From Paraburkholderia tropica (lineage in GTDB: Bacteria > Pseudomonadota > Gammaproteobacteria > Burkholderiales > Burkholderiaceae): a stretch of 64,000 bases of DNA. The stretch spans positions 372,001 through 436,000 of the forward strand of contig NZ_FNZM01000002.1 of the NCBI RefSeq assembly GCF_900109265.1, in the 5' to 3' direction. The position numbers and the translations under genes were made by a program. Of the stretch, positions 1 to 8,944 are shown one piece after another (position 1 is the first letter of the stretch; every line of letters begins with the position of its first letter). The notes under the pieces were generated by a model. The model was not told where the DNA came from, did not search any database, and saw only the letters and a list, made by a program, of their open reading frames with translations.

Positions 1-52
1 TGTCGGTGGGGATCAGCGTGTGATCGAGATCGAAAAGTGCGAGATTAGCCAT
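1..52 (-). CDS. HAD-family hydrolase, N-terminal fragment
   Basis: Only the first 17 codons lie in the window; the gene runs off the left edge. The visible N-terminus reads MANLALFDLDHTLIPTD. This carries the DxDxT motif I of haloacid dehalogenase-type phosphatases, in which the first Asp is the nucleophile. The style matches HAD-IB (SerB-like) hydrolases, which often sit just after hda in Burkholderiaceae. The start is 11 bp past the hda stop, so the two are probably co-transcribed. The substrate cannot be told from this fragment. Confidence 0.75.
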   Translation of the reverse strand, partial: MANLALFDLDHTLIPTD

Positions 53-63
53 GGGCGCTCATT

Positions 64-1491
64 TTACTTGAAGCGGGTGAAGCCGTTGCCCGCGCCCGCG
101 TCGGGCGGCGAGCCGGGGCGCTCGGGGGCGTTCGGGGTCTGCTGGGATGCGCCGGGTTCGGACTGCGCGGTATTCGGGCCGGAGCGTGCCGGGTCGTGCT
201 CGTCCGGCGAGACGGCGGGTTCGGTTTGGGCCGCGGCGGCAGCAGGATCGGCGGGCGCGGCGGGATGGGCCGGATTGGCCGGGGCGTTCGGATCGGCGGC
301 GGGCGGATCGAGGTCGCCGTTCAGTTCGCCGCTCATTTCGTCGCTGACGTCGGCTTCCACTTCGCCCTTCAGCTCGGTGCCCAGCTCGCGGTGCACCACC
401 GCGCGGAACGGCGCGCCCAGCTCGCCTTCGACGTTGTCGGTCGGCGGCTGGAACGGCGGCGCGCCCAGCGGCGTGCGCGGTTGCAGCGCGGGCGGCTTGG
501 GCGCTTCGTAACCGGCTTCCTGCGCCGATTCGCCGGCTGGCTCGTTCGGGAACAGTTCGAGTTCGACGCCGCGCGGGGCGGCGAAGTCGGGGGCGGTGGG
601 CGCGGTGGGTTCGTTCGGGGCTTGAGGCGCGTCGTGATCGACGGATTCTGGGGATTCGGCCGATGCGGTCGATTCAGCGGATTCAGCCGCGTCGTCGTCC
701 GTCTCGCTGCCGAACAGCGCATCAGTCTCGCCGAAGCCTTCGTCGCCGCTTTCCAGCGCTGTTTCGTCGCCACTCGCCGCGTCTTCGCCGTCACCCTTCG
801 CCAGCATCGTGCGCAGCAGCGGCAGCGTCACCGCACGCTTCTGTTCGAGCGAGAAACGGTCGAGCTGATTGAGCAGCTTCATCAGGCTCGGCATGTCGCG
901 GCGGAAATGCGTGAGCAGATAGGCGGGCACGTCGTCGGCGAGATTGATGCCGCGTTCGCGCGCCGCGTGCTTGAGCACGGCCGCCTTGCCCGCGTCCGAG
1001 AGCGGCGCGAGGTGGAACACGAGGCCCCAGCCGAGGCGCGTGCGCAGATCCTCGCGCACTGCGAGGCCCATCGGCGCGGCGTTGCCGGTGGCGACCAGCG
1101 CCGTGCCCGGATGCGAGCGCACCTCGTTGAAGAGGTTGAACAGCGCGATCTGCTGCGCGCCCGAGAGCGAGTCGCAGTCGTCGACGGCGTAGATCGGCAC
1201 GCGCGCGTCGAAGGTGAAGGCGGCGAGGCCGCTTTTCGGTCCGAGATAGCGCACGCGTCCGGGCGGCGTCTCGCAGGCGAGCGCGTGCAGCAGATGCGAG
1301 CGGCCGTTGCCCGGTTCGCCCCAGATGTAGAACGTGCGGTCGGCCTGCGGGTCGGCGGCGTGCGCGCCCGCGGCGAGCGCGGCGTCCAGACCGCGCAGGC
1401 GTGCGACCAGCTCCGCGTTGGCGCCGGTGTGGAAGTTGTCGAAGGTCGATGGCGGCGGGGTGCCGAGATCGAGCGTTAACTGTCGCTGCAC
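64..1491 (-). CDS. hda: DnaA regulatory inactivator Hda with long C-terminal extension
   Basis: This is a DnaA-related AAA+ protein that, with the DNA-loaded sliding clamp, stimulates hydrolysis of DnaA-bound ATP and so limits re-initiation of replication. The N-terminus carries a clamp-binding motif (QLTLDL, residues 4-9). A P-loop-like GEPGNGRSH follows at 58-66, a Walker B-like YAVDDCD at 101-107, and the arginine-containing LRTRLGWG box at 149-156. The AAA+ part ends near residue 232. About 240 acidic, Pro/Ala-rich residues follow, so the protein (475 aa) is about twice the usual length of around 230-250 aa. The start codon is GTG, 16 bp after the permease stop. The tail contains ELELF (310-314), which loosely resembles another clamp-binding motif. 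Confidence 0.88.
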   Translation of the reverse strand: MQRQLTLDLGTPPPSTFDNFHTGANAELVARLRGLDAALAAGAHAADPQADRTFYIWGEPGNGRSHLLHALACETPPGRVRYLGPKSGLAAFTFDARVPIYAVDDCDSLSGAQQIALFNLFNEVRSHPGTALVATGNAAPMGLAVREDLRTRLGWGLVFHLAPLSDAGKAAVLKHAARERGINLADDVPAYLLTHFRRDMPSLMKLLNQLDRFSLEQKRAVTLPLLRTMLAKGDGEDAASGDETALESGDEGFGETDALFGSETDDDAAESAESTASAESPESVDHDAPQAPNEPTAPTAPDFAAPRGVELELFPNEPAGESAQEAGYEAPKPPALQPRTPLGAPPFQPPTDNVEGELGAPFRAVVHRELGTELKGEVEADVSDEMSGELNGDLDPPAADPNAPANPAHPAAPADPAAAAAQTEPAVSPDEHDPARSGPNTAQSEPGASQQTPNAPERPGSPPDAGAGNGFTRFK

Positions 1492-1507
1492 GGTTGTCTG
1501 GCGGAAG

Positions 1508-2587
1508 TCAGTTCTTGTAGAGCGCGCTCGCGAGATAGCTGCGCCGCAGTTCGCGCAGCGCGATCGAGAGGATCGCGCTCGCGGGCAAGGCGAGCAGCAC
1601 GCCGAAGAAGCCGAAAAGTTGCCCGAACGCGAGCAACGCGAAGATCACCGCGAGCGGATGCAGGCCGATGCGCTCGCCGACGAGGCGCGGCGTGAGGAAA
1701 AAGCCCTCGAGCACCTGGCCCACGCCGTAGATCAGCGCCACCGCGCCGAAGCCGTACCAGTTGCCGAACTGGAGCAGCGCGGCGATCAGCGCGAGCACGA
1801 GGCCGGTCGCGTAGCCGAGATACGGAATCAGCACCGCGAGGCCCGTGAACACGCCCACCGGCAGCGCGACTTCGAAGCCCGCGATCGACAGCGTGATCGC
1901 GTAGAACGCGGCCAGCACGGCCATCACCAGCAACTGGCCGCGCAGATATTGCGCGAGCATGCGGTCCATTTCGCCCGCCAGCTCCATCGTGCGCCCAAAC
2001 CAGCGGCGCGGGATGAAGGTCTGCACGCGCACCAGCATCGCGTTCCAGTCGTAGAGCAGATAAAACAGCACGAGCGGCACGAGCACGGCGTTCGAGACGA
2101 CTTCGATCGCCACGTTGCTGCTGGTGCGGATCGACGTCCACGCGTAGAGCGCGATGGTCTGCGCGCTGCCTTCGACGCGGCTCGTGATCAGGTCGCGCAG
2201 GCTCTGGAAGTCGAGCATCGAATCGCTGACGCCGAGAAACGCGAGCTTGGGCGTGAGCCAGTCGTGCAGATGCGTGATCATCGCCGGCACCTGCTGTTTC
2301 AGTTGCGGCCCTTCTTTCTGGATCACCGCGAGCAGCAGCACGACCAGCATCGTCACGAGCAGCGCGAACAGCAGCATCATGGCGAGCGCGGCGAGGCCGC
2401 GCGGCACGCGGCGGCGCACGAGCCACGCCACGCCCGGCTGCAGGATGTAGGCGAGCAGGCCGCCGAGCAGGAAGGGCGTGAGGACCGGGCGCAGCAGCCA
2501 CAGCACGATGCCGAAGGCGAGCGCGAGCGCGGCCCAGATGAAGGCCTGGCGCTGATACGGCGTGAAAATCGGTGTGTTCGGCGACAA
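1508..2587 (-). CDS. AI-2E family transporter (PerM-type permease)
   Basis: A 359-residue integral membrane protein of the AI-2E transporter/PerM family. Hydrophobic segments begin near residue 12 (AFIWAALALAFGIVLWLL), and the long soluble stretch typical of the family lies near residues 95-150 (HLHDWLTPKLAFLGVSDSML). The C-terminal half has several more membrane spans, including VGVFTGLAVLIPYLGYATG. Family members have been linked to quorum-signal export or Na+/H+ exchange, so the substrate is open. The longest reading frame begins with TTG, with a weak GGAAA upstream. Upstream of hda and divergent from purM, a conserved order in this group. Confidence 0.8.
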   Translation of the reverse strand: MSPNTPIFTPYQRQAFIWAALALAFGIVLWLLRPVLTPFLLGGLLAYILQPGVAWLVRRRVPRGLAALAMMLLFALLVTMLVVLLLAVIQKEGPQLKQQVPAMITHLHDWLTPKLAFLGVSDSMLDFQSLRDLITSRVEGSAQTIALYAWTSIRTSSNVAIEVVSNAVLVPLVLFYLLYDWNAMLVRVQTFIPRRWFGRTMELAGEMDRMLAQYLRGQLLVMAVLAAFYAITLSIAGFEVALPVGVFTGLAVLIPYLGYATGLVLALIAALLQFGNWYGFGAVALIYGVGQVLEGFFLTPRLVGERIGLHPLAVIFALLAFGQLFGFFGVLLALPASAILSIALRELRRSYLASALYKN

Positions 2588-2823
2588 ATCGTGGTTTCCG
2601 GTTCTGGAGCGCGGTTTGGCGGACGGGCGCGATCGTGCGGCATGCGCGCGCCCAGGCGTGCTCGATGCGTGTCCGGGCGCGGCTCAGCGGGGCTGACAGC
2701 ACGCGGCCGGCGCATTCCTGGCGGCGTCTCGCCGCCCGTCTCCAAAATACTCGCCCCAGCCGCGGCGGCGGGGCACCTGCAATCGGTTAAAATCGCATTT
2801 TACCGACCTTCTGGCACTTCCCC

Positions 2824-3885
2824 ATGAATCAACCGAAATCCGGCCCCGCTAATCAGGCGCAAGGCCTCTCCTACGCCGACGCCGGCGTCGACATGGTCGC
2901 GGGCGACGCGCTCGTCGACCGCATCAAGCCGTTTGCGAAGAAGACCCTGCGCGAAGGCGTGATGGGCGGCATCGGCGGATTCGGCGCGCTCTTCGAAGTG
3001 CCGAAGCGTTACAAGGAACCGGTGCTCGTTTCGGGCACCGACGGCGTGGGCACCAAGCTGCGCCTCGCGTTTCATCTGAACAAACACGATACGGTCGGCC
3101 AGGATCTCGTCGCGATGAGCGTGAACGACATTCTCGTGCAGGGCGCCGAGCCGCTGTTCTTCCTCGACTACTTCGCCTGCGGCAAGCTGGACGTCGACAC
3201 GGCGGCCACGGTCGTGAAGGGCATCGCGCAGGGCTGCGAGCTGTCGGGTTGCGCGCTGATCGGCGGCGAAACGGCCGAAATGCCGGGCATGTACCCGGAC
3301 GGCGAATACGACCTCGCGGGCTTCGCGGTCGGCGCCGTGGAAAAGAGCAAGATCATCGACGGCAGCACGATCGTCCCCGGCGACGTGGTGCTGGGCCTCG
3401 CGTCGAGCGGCATCCACTCGAACGGCTTCTCGCTCGTGCGCAAGATCATCGAGCGCGCGAATCCCGACCTGAACGCCGACTTCGACGGCCGCTCGCTGGG
3501 CGACGCGCTGATGGCGCCCACGCGCATCTACGTGAAGCCGCTGCTCAAGCTGATGGAAACCGTCGACGTGAAGGGCATGGCGCACATCACCGGCGGCGGT
3601 CTGGTCGAAAACATTCCGCGCGTGCTGCGCGAAGGCCTCACGGCTGAACTGGATCACGCGGCATGGCCGCTGCCGCCGCTGTTCTTGTGGCTGCAGAAGG
3701 AAGGCGGTGTCGCCGACGCGGAAATGCACCGCGTGTTCAACTGCGGCATCGGCATGGCCGTGATCGTGGCGGCGGATCAGGCCGATGCGGCCGCGTCGCT
3801 GCTGGCGGCGGCGGGCGAGCAGGTCTGGAAGATCGGCGTCGTGCGCGAAAGCAAGGAAGGCGAAGCGCAGACCGTGGTGGTCTGA
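2824..3885 (+). CDS. purM: Phosphoribosylformylglycinamidine cyclo-ligase (AIR synthetase)
   Basis: Fifth step of de novo purine synthesis: ATP-dependent closure of FGAM to 5-aminoimidazole ribonucleotide, in the cytosol. The 353-residue length is normal for PurM. The family ATP-binding signatures are present: [14 protein letters not shown] near residues 71-84, then [37 protein letters not shown] and [13 protein letters not shown]. No clear Shine-Dalgarno precedes the ATG. A TAAAAT hexamer about 35 bp upstream is a plausible -10 box. Transcribed alone and convergent with kynA, with a large hairpin between them. Confidence 0.97.
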   Translation: MNQPKSGPANQAQGLSYADAGVDMVAGDALVDRIKPFAKKTLREGVMGGIGGFGALFEVPKRYKEPVLVSGTDGVGTKLRLAFHLNKHDTVGQDLVAMSVNDILVQGAEPLFFLDYFACGKLDVDTAATVVKGIAQGCELSGCALIGGETAEMPGMYPDGEYDLAGFAVGAVEKSKIIDGSTIVPGDVVLGLASSGIHSNGFSLVRKIIERANPDLNADFDGRSLGDALMAPTRIYVKPLLKLMETVDVKGMAHITGGGLVENIPRVLREGLTAELDHAAWPLPPLFLWLQKEGGVADAEMHRVFNCGIGMAVIVAADQADAAASLLAAAGEQVWKIGVVRESKEGEAQTVVV

Positions 3886-3920
3886 GCGGGTCCAGCCGGC
3901 TAAGAACGCAGTCTGAAACC

Positions 3921-3973
3921 ATCGCGCCGGTTCGGCGAGGCTTCCCGAAAGAAGCCCGCCGAACCGGCGCGAT
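3921..3973. terminator. Large hairpin between convergent purM and kynA
   Basis: A perfect 17-bp inverted repeat (3921-3937 with 3957-3973, arm ATCGCGCCGGTTCGGCG) encloses a second 6-bp stem (GGCTTC/GAAGCC) with a CCGAAA loop. Together they form an almost continuous 23-bp stem with one bulged A. It lies between two convergent stop codons and so could end both transcripts or protect their 3' ends. No strong U-tract follows on either strand, so intrinsic termination is not certain. Confidence 0.65.
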
Positions 3974-4001
3974 GTCGTTTACGGCGCGCGAGCGTCGCGC
4001 G

Positions 4002-4967
4002 TCACAGCACCGTGCGCACGTGCCACAGCTCCGGAAACAGCACGACATCGAGCATCTTGCGCAGATACGGCGCGCCATTGGTGCCGCCCGTGCCCTGCTT
4101 GAAGCCGATGATGCGCTCGACCGTGGTCACGTGGCGGAAACGCCACTGGCGGAACGCGTCTTCGAGATCGACGAGTTCCTCGGCCATTTCGTACAGATCC
4201 CAGTGCTTCGACGGATTGCGGTAGATCTCCAGCCACGCGGCCTCGACGCTGCTGTCGTGCTCCGTCGCCTGCGTCCAGTCGCGCGCGAGCCGCTCGGGCG
4301 CGATCGCGAACCCGCGCCGCGCGAGCAGGCGGATCACTTCGTCGTAGAACGAGGGCGCCTCGAGCGTCGCCTTCACCTGCGCGTGGATCTCGGGTCGATG
4401 CTCGTGCGGCTTGAGCATCTGCGCGTTCTTGTTGCCGAGCAGAAACTCGATCATGCGGTACTGATACGACTGGAAGCCCGACGAAGCGCCCAGATACGGC
4501 CGCATCGACGTGTACTCCGAAGGCGTCATGGTCGACAACACGTTCCACGCCTGCACCAGTTGTTCGAGAATGCGCGAGACGCGCGCGAGCTGCTTGAACG
4601 CGGGCGGCAACGCGTCGCGATGCACGTTCGCGAGCGCGGCTTGCAGTTCGTAGAGCGCGAGCTTCATCCACAACTCGCTCGTCTGATGCTGGACGATGAA
4701 CAGCATCTCATTGTGATCCGGCGAGAGCGGATGCTGCGCGTTGAGCACCTTGTCGAGGCCGAGGTAATCGCCGTAGCTCATCGACTTCGAGAAGTCGAGT
4801 TGCGCGTCGTGCCAGCCGTCGCCCTGTTCGGCGGCCGGTGCTGCCTCCGTGTGAGCCGGTGCCGCTGCCGTCGCCGCGCCATGCCCAAACGGACAACCGC
4901 CGCGCGGCGCGTCGTTCGACGCATTCGTCTCTTCGGGCACGCCGGGAATCTGCATGTGGTCGTTCAT
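4002..4967 (-). CDS. kynA: Tryptophan 2,3-dioxygenase
   Basis: Heme enzyme that opens the indole ring of L-tryptophan with O2 to give N-formylkynurenine, the first step of the kynurenine pathway. The 321 residues match bacterial TDO with a modest N-terminal extension (about 45 residues, GGCPFGHG...). Family features include [13 protein letters not shown], the QTSELWMKL segment, and [18 protein letters not shown], whose His is the expected axial heme ligand. The C-terminal [13 protein letters not shown] is also typical. The start at 4967 has a GAGGAA site that overlaps the kynU stop, so translation is probably coupled. Last gene of kynB-kynU-kynA. Confidence 0.96.
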   Translation of the reverse strand: MNDHMQIPGVPEETNASNDAPRGGCPFGHGAATAAAPAHTEAAPAAEQGDGWHDAQLDFSKSMSYGDYLGLDKVLNAQHPLSPDHNEMLFIVQHQTSELWMKLALYELQAALANVHRDALPPAFKQLARVSRILEQLVQAWNVLSTMTPSEYTSMRPYLGASSGFQSYQYRMIEFLLGNKNAQMLKPHEHRPEIHAQVKATLEAPSFYDEVIRLLARRGFAIAPERLARDWTQATEHDSSVEAAWLEIYRNPSKHWDLYEMAEELVDLEDAFRQWRFRHVTTVERIIGFKQGTGGTNGAPYLRKMLDVVLFPELWHVRTVL

Positions 4968-4977
4968 CGTGCGTTCC

Positions 4978-6228
4978 TCAGGTCACCGCGCCGCGCGCGG
5001 CGAATTCCGGCTTGCGCCATTGTTCCGTGGCGAGCACGTCGCGCAGCGTTTCGACGGCGTCCCAGACATCGGCGTAACCGATGTAGAGCGGCGTGAAGCC
5101 GAAGCGCAGCACGCGCGGCTCGCGATAGTCGCCGATCACGCCGCGCGCGATCAGCGCCTGCATCACTTCATAGCCGTGCGGGTGTTCGAAGCTCACGTGC
5201 GAGCCGCGGCGCGCATGCTCGCGCGGCGTGACGAGCGTGAGGTCGAGACCGGCGCAGCGCGTCTCCACCAGTTCGATGAAGAGATCGGTCAGCGCGAGCG
5301 ATTTTTCGCGGATCGCCGGCATGCCCGTTTGCAGGAACACGTCGAGGCCGCATTCGACCAGCGCCATCGAAATGATCGGCTGCGTGCCGCACAGATAGCG
5401 GCCGATGCCGTCGTCGGGACGATATTGCGGATTCATTTCGAACGGCGACTTGTGCCCCCACCAGCCCGACAGCGGTTGCGAGAAGGTGTTCTGATTGCGC
5501 CTGGGCACCCACACGAAACCGGGCGAGCCGGGGCCGCCGTTCAGATACTTGTACGTGCAACCGACCGCGTAATCGGCGTTCACGCCATTCAGATCGACCG
5601 GCACCGCGCCCGCGGAATGCGCGAGATCCCAGAGCGCGAGCGCGCCTTGCGCGTGGATGTGCTCCGTGAGCGCGCGCATGTCGTGCATTTCGCCGGTGCG
5701 ATAGTTCACGTGCGTGATCATGGCGACGGCGACGTCCTCGCGGATCGCCGCGGGCAATTCGCTCGGGTCGTCGACGAGACGCAGTTCGTAGCCGCGATCG
5801 AGCTGCTCGATCAGGCCTTGCGCGATGTACAGATCGCTCGGGAAATTCGAGCGTTCCGAGACAATCACGCGACGCTTCGGATCGCGCGCGTTCTGCACGC
5901 GCAGCGCGGCGGAGAGCGCCTTGAAGAGATTGATCGAGATGGTGTCGGTGACCACGACTTCGTCTTCGGCCGCGCCGATCAGCGGCGCGAGCTTGTTGCC
6001 GAGGTGGCGCGGCAGCGCGAACCAGCCCGCTGTGTTCCAGCTGCGGATCAGGCCTTCGCCCCATTCGCCGCCGATCACGGCCTGGGCGCGCGCGGCGCTC
6101 GCTTTCGGCGGCACGCCGAGCGAGTTGCCGTCGAGATAAATGGTATCGGGCGCGAGCGCGAACTGGTCGCGCCGCGCGGCGAGCGGGTCGGCGCGGTCGA
6201 GCGCGAGGGCTGCGTGTCGGTCGTTCAT
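4978..6228 (-). CDS. kynU: Kynureninase
   Basis: PLP enzyme that cleaves L-kynurenine to anthranilate and L-alanine. The start at 6228 gives 416 residues, the usual length. The frame stays open upstream, but that region overlaps kynB. YLDGNSLG (31-38), the Asp/His pair in DLAHSAG (201-207) and the PLP lysine in [12 protein letters not shown] (K227) are all present. The C-terminus ([26 protein letters not shown]) is typical. It sits 29 bp after kynB and 10 bp before kynA. Confidence 0.96.
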   Translation of the reverse strand: MNDRHAALALDRADPLAARRDQFALAPDTIYLDGNSLGVPPKASAARAQAVIGGEWGEGLIRSWNTAGWFALPRHLGNKLAPLIGAAEDEVVVTDTISINLFKALSAALRVQNARDPKRRVIVSERSNFPSDLYIAQGLIEQLDRGYELRLVDDPSELPAAIREDVAVAMITHVNYRTGEMHDMRALTEHIHAQGALALWDLAHSAGAVPVDLNGVNADYAVGCTYKYLNGGPGSPGFVWVPRRNQNTFSQPLSGWWGHKSPFEMNPQYRPDDGIGRYLCGTQPIISMALVECGLDVFLQTGMPAIREKSLALTDLFIELVETRCAGLDLTLVTPREHARRGSHVSFEHPHGYEVMQALIARGVIGDYREPRVLRFGFTPLYIGYADVWDAVETLRDVLATEQWRKPEFAARGAVT

Positions 6229-6257
6229 GGTCGATGCAATTCCGGTGGGGAGGAGAG

Positions 6258-6899
6258 TCAGTTTGCCGATGCCGGCAGCGCGCGCAGCACGGCGCGCACG
6301 GGGCTGGCGTCGAGCGTCGCGAATTTGAGCGGCAGCGCGATGAGTTCGTAGTCGCCGGGCGCGACGGCGTCGAGCACCACGCCTTCGAGGATCGCCATGC
6401 GATGCGCGCGGATGCGGTGATGCGCGTCCATCGTCTTCGATTCCTGCGGGTCGAGCGAGGGCGTGTCGATGCCGATCAGCCGTACGCCGTGCGCCGCGAG
6501 CAGATCGACGGTTTCGGGCGCGACCGCGCAGAACGCGCTGTCCCAGCGATCCTGCGGCGCGCTCGCGTAAGTGCGCAGCAGCACGCGCGGCGGGATGCCG
6601 TCCAGCGCGGCCTGCACGTGTTCGGGCAGCACGACGGGCGTCGCGCCGACGCAGTCGATCACCCGGCACGCGCCGATATACGTATCGAGCGGCACCTCGC
6701 CGATGGGTGCGCCTTCGGCGTCGTAATGGAGCGGGGCGTCGGTGTGCGCGCCGGTGTGCGGCGAAAGCGTGACGCGTGCCACGTTCACCGACGAACCCGC
6801 CTCCATGCGCCAGACGCGCTCGACGGTTACGGGCGTATCGCCCGGCCAGACGGGCGTTGCAGGGTGGATGGGCGGGGAAATGTCCCAGAGGTCGTTCAT
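6258..6899 (-). CDS. kynB: Arylformamidase (kynurenine formamidase)
   Basis: Hydrolyses N-formylkynurenine to kynurenine and formate, linking KynA to KynU. The 213-residue protein is of the cyclase-like metal-dependent family. The metal-binding motif [12 protein letters not shown] lies near residues 51-62, and the N-terminal [20 protein letters not shown] is characteristic. First gene of the operon, divergent from kynR across 131 bp. This first-gene position suggests that control acts in the shared intergenic region. Confidence 0.95.
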   Translation of the reverse strand: MNDLWDISPPIHPATPVWPGDTPVTVERVWRMEAGSSVNVARVTLSPHTGAHTDAPLHYDAEGAPIGEVPLDTYIGACRVIDCVGATPVVLPEHVQAALDGIPPRVLLRTYASAPQDRWDSAFCAVAPETVDLLAAHGVRLIGIDTPSLDPQESKTMDAHHRIRAHRMAILEGVVLDAVAPGDYELIALPLKFATLDASPVRAVLRALPASAN

Positions 6900-6957
6900 C
6901 TTGCTGACAAGGTTGTCTCGTTATTTTTCGAATGATAGGCAACCCGCCGCGAAATGT

Positions 6958-6981
6958 GCTTGCGAAAAAAACGCCGCAAGC
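6958..6981. promoter_or_regulatory. Inverted repeat in the kynB/kynR intergenic region
   Basis: A perfect 7-bp inverted repeat, GCTTGCG and CGCAAGC, is separated by 10 bp (mostly an A-run) in the 131-bp divergent intergenic region. Its centre-to-centre spacing is about 17 bp. It is a reasonable operator for the adjacent Lrp/AsnC regulator. A TATCAT hexamer at about 6932-6937 (minus strand) is a possible kynB -10 box. The binding assignment is inferred from position only. Confidence 0.4.
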
Positions 6982-7030
6982 TACAGTTCTTGGCACATAA
7001 TTTGTTACAAGACGGGAAAGGAGACCAAAT

Positions 7031-7540
7031 ATGAACGCTATCTCGCTCGACGCTACCGATTGCCGGATTCTCTCCGTGCTGCAGAACGAGGGCCGCATCA
7101 GTAACCTCGATCTGGCCGAACGCATTTCACTGTCGCCGTCCGCGTGTTTGCGGCGACTGCGCCTGCTCGAAGAGCAAGGCGTGGTCGAGCGCTATCGCGC
7201 CTGTCTGAACCGGGAGATTCTCGGTTTCGAGATGGAAGCCTTCGTGCAGGTGTCGATGCGCAACGACCAGGAAAGCTGGCACGAGCGCTTCGTGACGGCG
7301 CTGCGCGACTGGCCGGAGGTGGTGGGAGCGTACGTCGTGACCGGGGAAACGCATTACCTGCTGCGGGTGCTCGCGCACAACCTTAAGCATTACTCGGACT
7401 TCGTGCTCAACAAGCTCTACAAGGCGCCCGGCGTGATGGACATCCGCTCGAACATCGTGCTCACGACGCTCAAGGTGGAGGCGGGCGTGCCCGTCGATCT
7501 GATCGCGCAGCGCGCCGAGCAGAAGACGGCACCGGTCTGA
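7031..7540 (+). CDS. kynR: Lrp/AsnC family regulator, probable KynR
   Basis: A 169-residue Lrp/AsnC-type regulator. The N-terminal helix-turn-helix ([21 protein letters not shown] onward, then [16 protein letters not shown]) occupies residues 6-55. The C-terminal RAM ligand-binding domain ([17 protein letters not shown]) covers about 70-150. Divergent from the kyn operon, the arrangement described for KynR in Pseudomonas and Burkholderia, where kynurenine acts as inducer. A strong AAAGGAGA site precedes the ATG. The KynR role is inferred from this context. Confidence 0.88.
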   Translation: MNAISLDATDCRILSVLQNEGRISNLDLAERISLSPSACLRRLRLLEEQGVVERYRACLNREILGFEMEAFVQVSMRNDQESWHERFVTALRDWPEVVGAYVVTGETHYLLRVLAHNLKHYSDFVLNKLYKAPGVMDIRSNIVLTTLKVEAGVPVDLIAQRAEQKTAPV

Positions 7541-7561
7541 CGTTTTTGCACGCGCCGATGT

Positions 7562-7587
7562 AAAAAGGGCCGCTTCGAGCGGCCCTT
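7562..7587 (-). terminator. Intrinsic terminator of the flavin reductase gene
   Basis: A 10-bp perfect stem (AAGGGCCGCT with AGCGGCCCTT) and TCG loop at 7565-7587 is followed on the minus strand by five T residues. It lies 35 bp past the flavin reductase stop. It may also slow transcription from kynR on the other strand, though no T-run follows there. Confidence 0.7.
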
Positions 7588-7621
7588 GGCGTTGGCGCGG
7601 CGGATCGTGCCTGCGATCCGC

Positions 7622-8134
7622 CTAAAGCGATTGCAGCCGATGGAAACCGCCGCCGTGGAAGACCAGCGGCGAGTCGGCGTCGAGATCCTCGCGCACGCCG
7701 CAACGCTCCACTTCGCCGACGAAGATCACGTGGTCGCCTTCGTCGTAGCGGCTGCGGTTGTGGCATTCGAACCAGGCGATGGCGCCGTCGAGCACGGGCA
7801 TGCCGGTGTCGCCGGCCGCGTGCGAAACGCCTTCGAAGCGGTCGCCCTTCACGGTGGCGAAGCGCTTGCACAGGTCGAGCTGCGACGCCGCGAGCACATT
7901 CACCACATAATGGCTGTTGCTGCGGAACACCGGCATCGAGGCCGAGCGCGTGGCGAGGCTCCAGAGCACGAGCGGCGGCGTCAGCGACACCGAGTTGAAC
8001 GAACTCGCGGTGATGCCGATCAGCGAGCCGTCGGGCGCCTGGGTCGTGATGACCGTGACGCCGGTCGCGAACTGGCCGAGCGCGCGGCGGAAGGCGGCGG
8101 CGTCGAAATTGGGCGGGCTGGCGCGGCGGGTCAT
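7622..8134 (-). CDS. Flavin reductase family protein
   Basis: A 170-residue FMN-binding split-barrel reductase of the flavin reductase-like family. Such proteins use NAD(P)H to supply reduced flavin to partner monooxygenases. Typical segments are RRALGQFATGVTVITT (15-30), GITASSFNSVSLTPPLVLWSL (38-58) and the C-terminal PLVFHGGGFHRL. The ATG at 8134 is chosen because an AAGG sits 10 bp upstream and homology begins there; the frame remains open to 8242. No monooxygenase gene is adjacent, so the partner is unknown. Confidence 0.85.
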   Translation of the reverse strand: MTRRASPPNFDAAAFRRALGQFATGVTVITTQAPDGSLIGITASSFNSVSLTPPLVLWSLATRSASMPVFRSNSHYVVNVLAASQLDLCKRFATVKGDRFEGVSHAAGDTGMPVLDGAIAWFECHNRSRYDEGDHVIFVGEVERCGVREDLDADSPLVFHGGGFHRLQSL

Positions 8135-8337
8135 CGTTGCGCGCCTTCGGCGTAATGGGTGGCGATCAGCAAAGTCATGTGGAATTTCAGCGGATTGCCC
8201 CAATTTTAGCGAAAAGCGGCGCGCGACAGGCTGTACACCCACTCGCGCGCCGGGTTACCTGGGGCGGCGTGGCGCCATGCGCGGCGTGCGAAGCCGGCGC
8301 GGCGCAGCGCCGGCGCCCCATCACAGGAGAGTTCAGC

Positions 8338-8886
8338 ATGAGTCAGACAGTCGAAACGGCCACCCTCGGCGGCGGATGTTTCTGGTGCCTCGAGGCGGTA
8401 TTTCTGCGCGTGGACGGCGTGCTCGCGGTCGAATCGGGCTACGCGGGCGGCCACACCACGAACCCGTCCTACGAGCAGGTCTGCGACGGCGAAACCGGCC
8501 ACGCCGAGGTCGTGAAGGTCGATTTCGATCCCGCGAAGATCGGCTATCGCGAGATTCTCGACATCTTCTTCGCGATCCACGATCCGACCCAGTTGAACCG
8601 TCAGGGCAACGACGTCGGCACGCAATACCGCTCGGCGATCTTCACGCATTCGGACGCGCAGCGCGACATCGCCAAACAGGCCATTCGCGAGCTGGCGGCC
8701 GAGGGCGTCTACGACGGCAAGATCGTCACGCAGGTGCTGCCGCTCGACGGCAACTATTTCCCGGCCGAGGCGTATCACCAGAATTACTTCGCGCAGCACC
8801 CGGATCAGGGCTACTGCGCGTTCGTGGTGGCGCCGAAGGTGGCGAAATTCCGCCAGAAGTTCGCGCATCGGCTCAAGGCTGACTGA
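8338..8886 (+). CDS. msrA: Peptide methionine sulfoxide reductase A
   Basis: Reduces methionine S-sulfoxide in oxidised proteins. The 182-residue protein has the catalytic GGCFWC motif at residues 12-17 (nucleophile Cys14). It also has GYAGG (34-38), HAEVVKVDFDP and the DQYRS-like GTQYRSAIF. The start at 8338 follows AGGAGAG; the frame is open further upstream but without a ribosome site. No resolving Cys-Cys tail like that of E. coli MsrA is obvious. Single gene ending at a strong terminator. Confidence 0.96.
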   Translation: MSQTVETATLGGGCFWCLEAVFLRVDGVLAVESGYAGGHTTNPSYEQVCDGETGHAEVVKVDFDPAKIGYREILDIFFAIHDPTQLNRQGNDVGTQYRSAIFTHSDAQRDIAKQAIRELAAEGVYDGKIVTQVLPLDGNYFPAEAYHQNYFAQHPDQGYCAFVVAPKVAKFRQKFAHRLKAD

Positions 8887-8908
8887 TCTTCCGACTGGAT
8901 AGCCGATG

Positions 8909-8944
8909 AAAACGGCGGGCGCTTTGCGGCGTCCGCCGTTTTTT
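8909..8944 (+). terminator. Intrinsic terminator after msrA
   Basis: A 12-bp stem with one G-T pair (AAAACGGCGGGC with GTCCGCCGTTTT) ends in a run of six T, 22 bp after the msrA stop. It overlaps the last codon of the convergent DUF72 gene. Confidence 0.85.

Noticed and set aside
196..1479. A 427-codon open frame on the plus strand opposite hda.
   Set aside because: It is an Arg-rich mirror of hda with no domain or ribosome site; typical GC-rich shadow frame.
4978..7125. A 715-codon form of kynureninase starting inside kynR.
   Set aside because: The upstream part overlaps kynB in another frame; kynureninase similarity begins at 6228 at the expected ATG.
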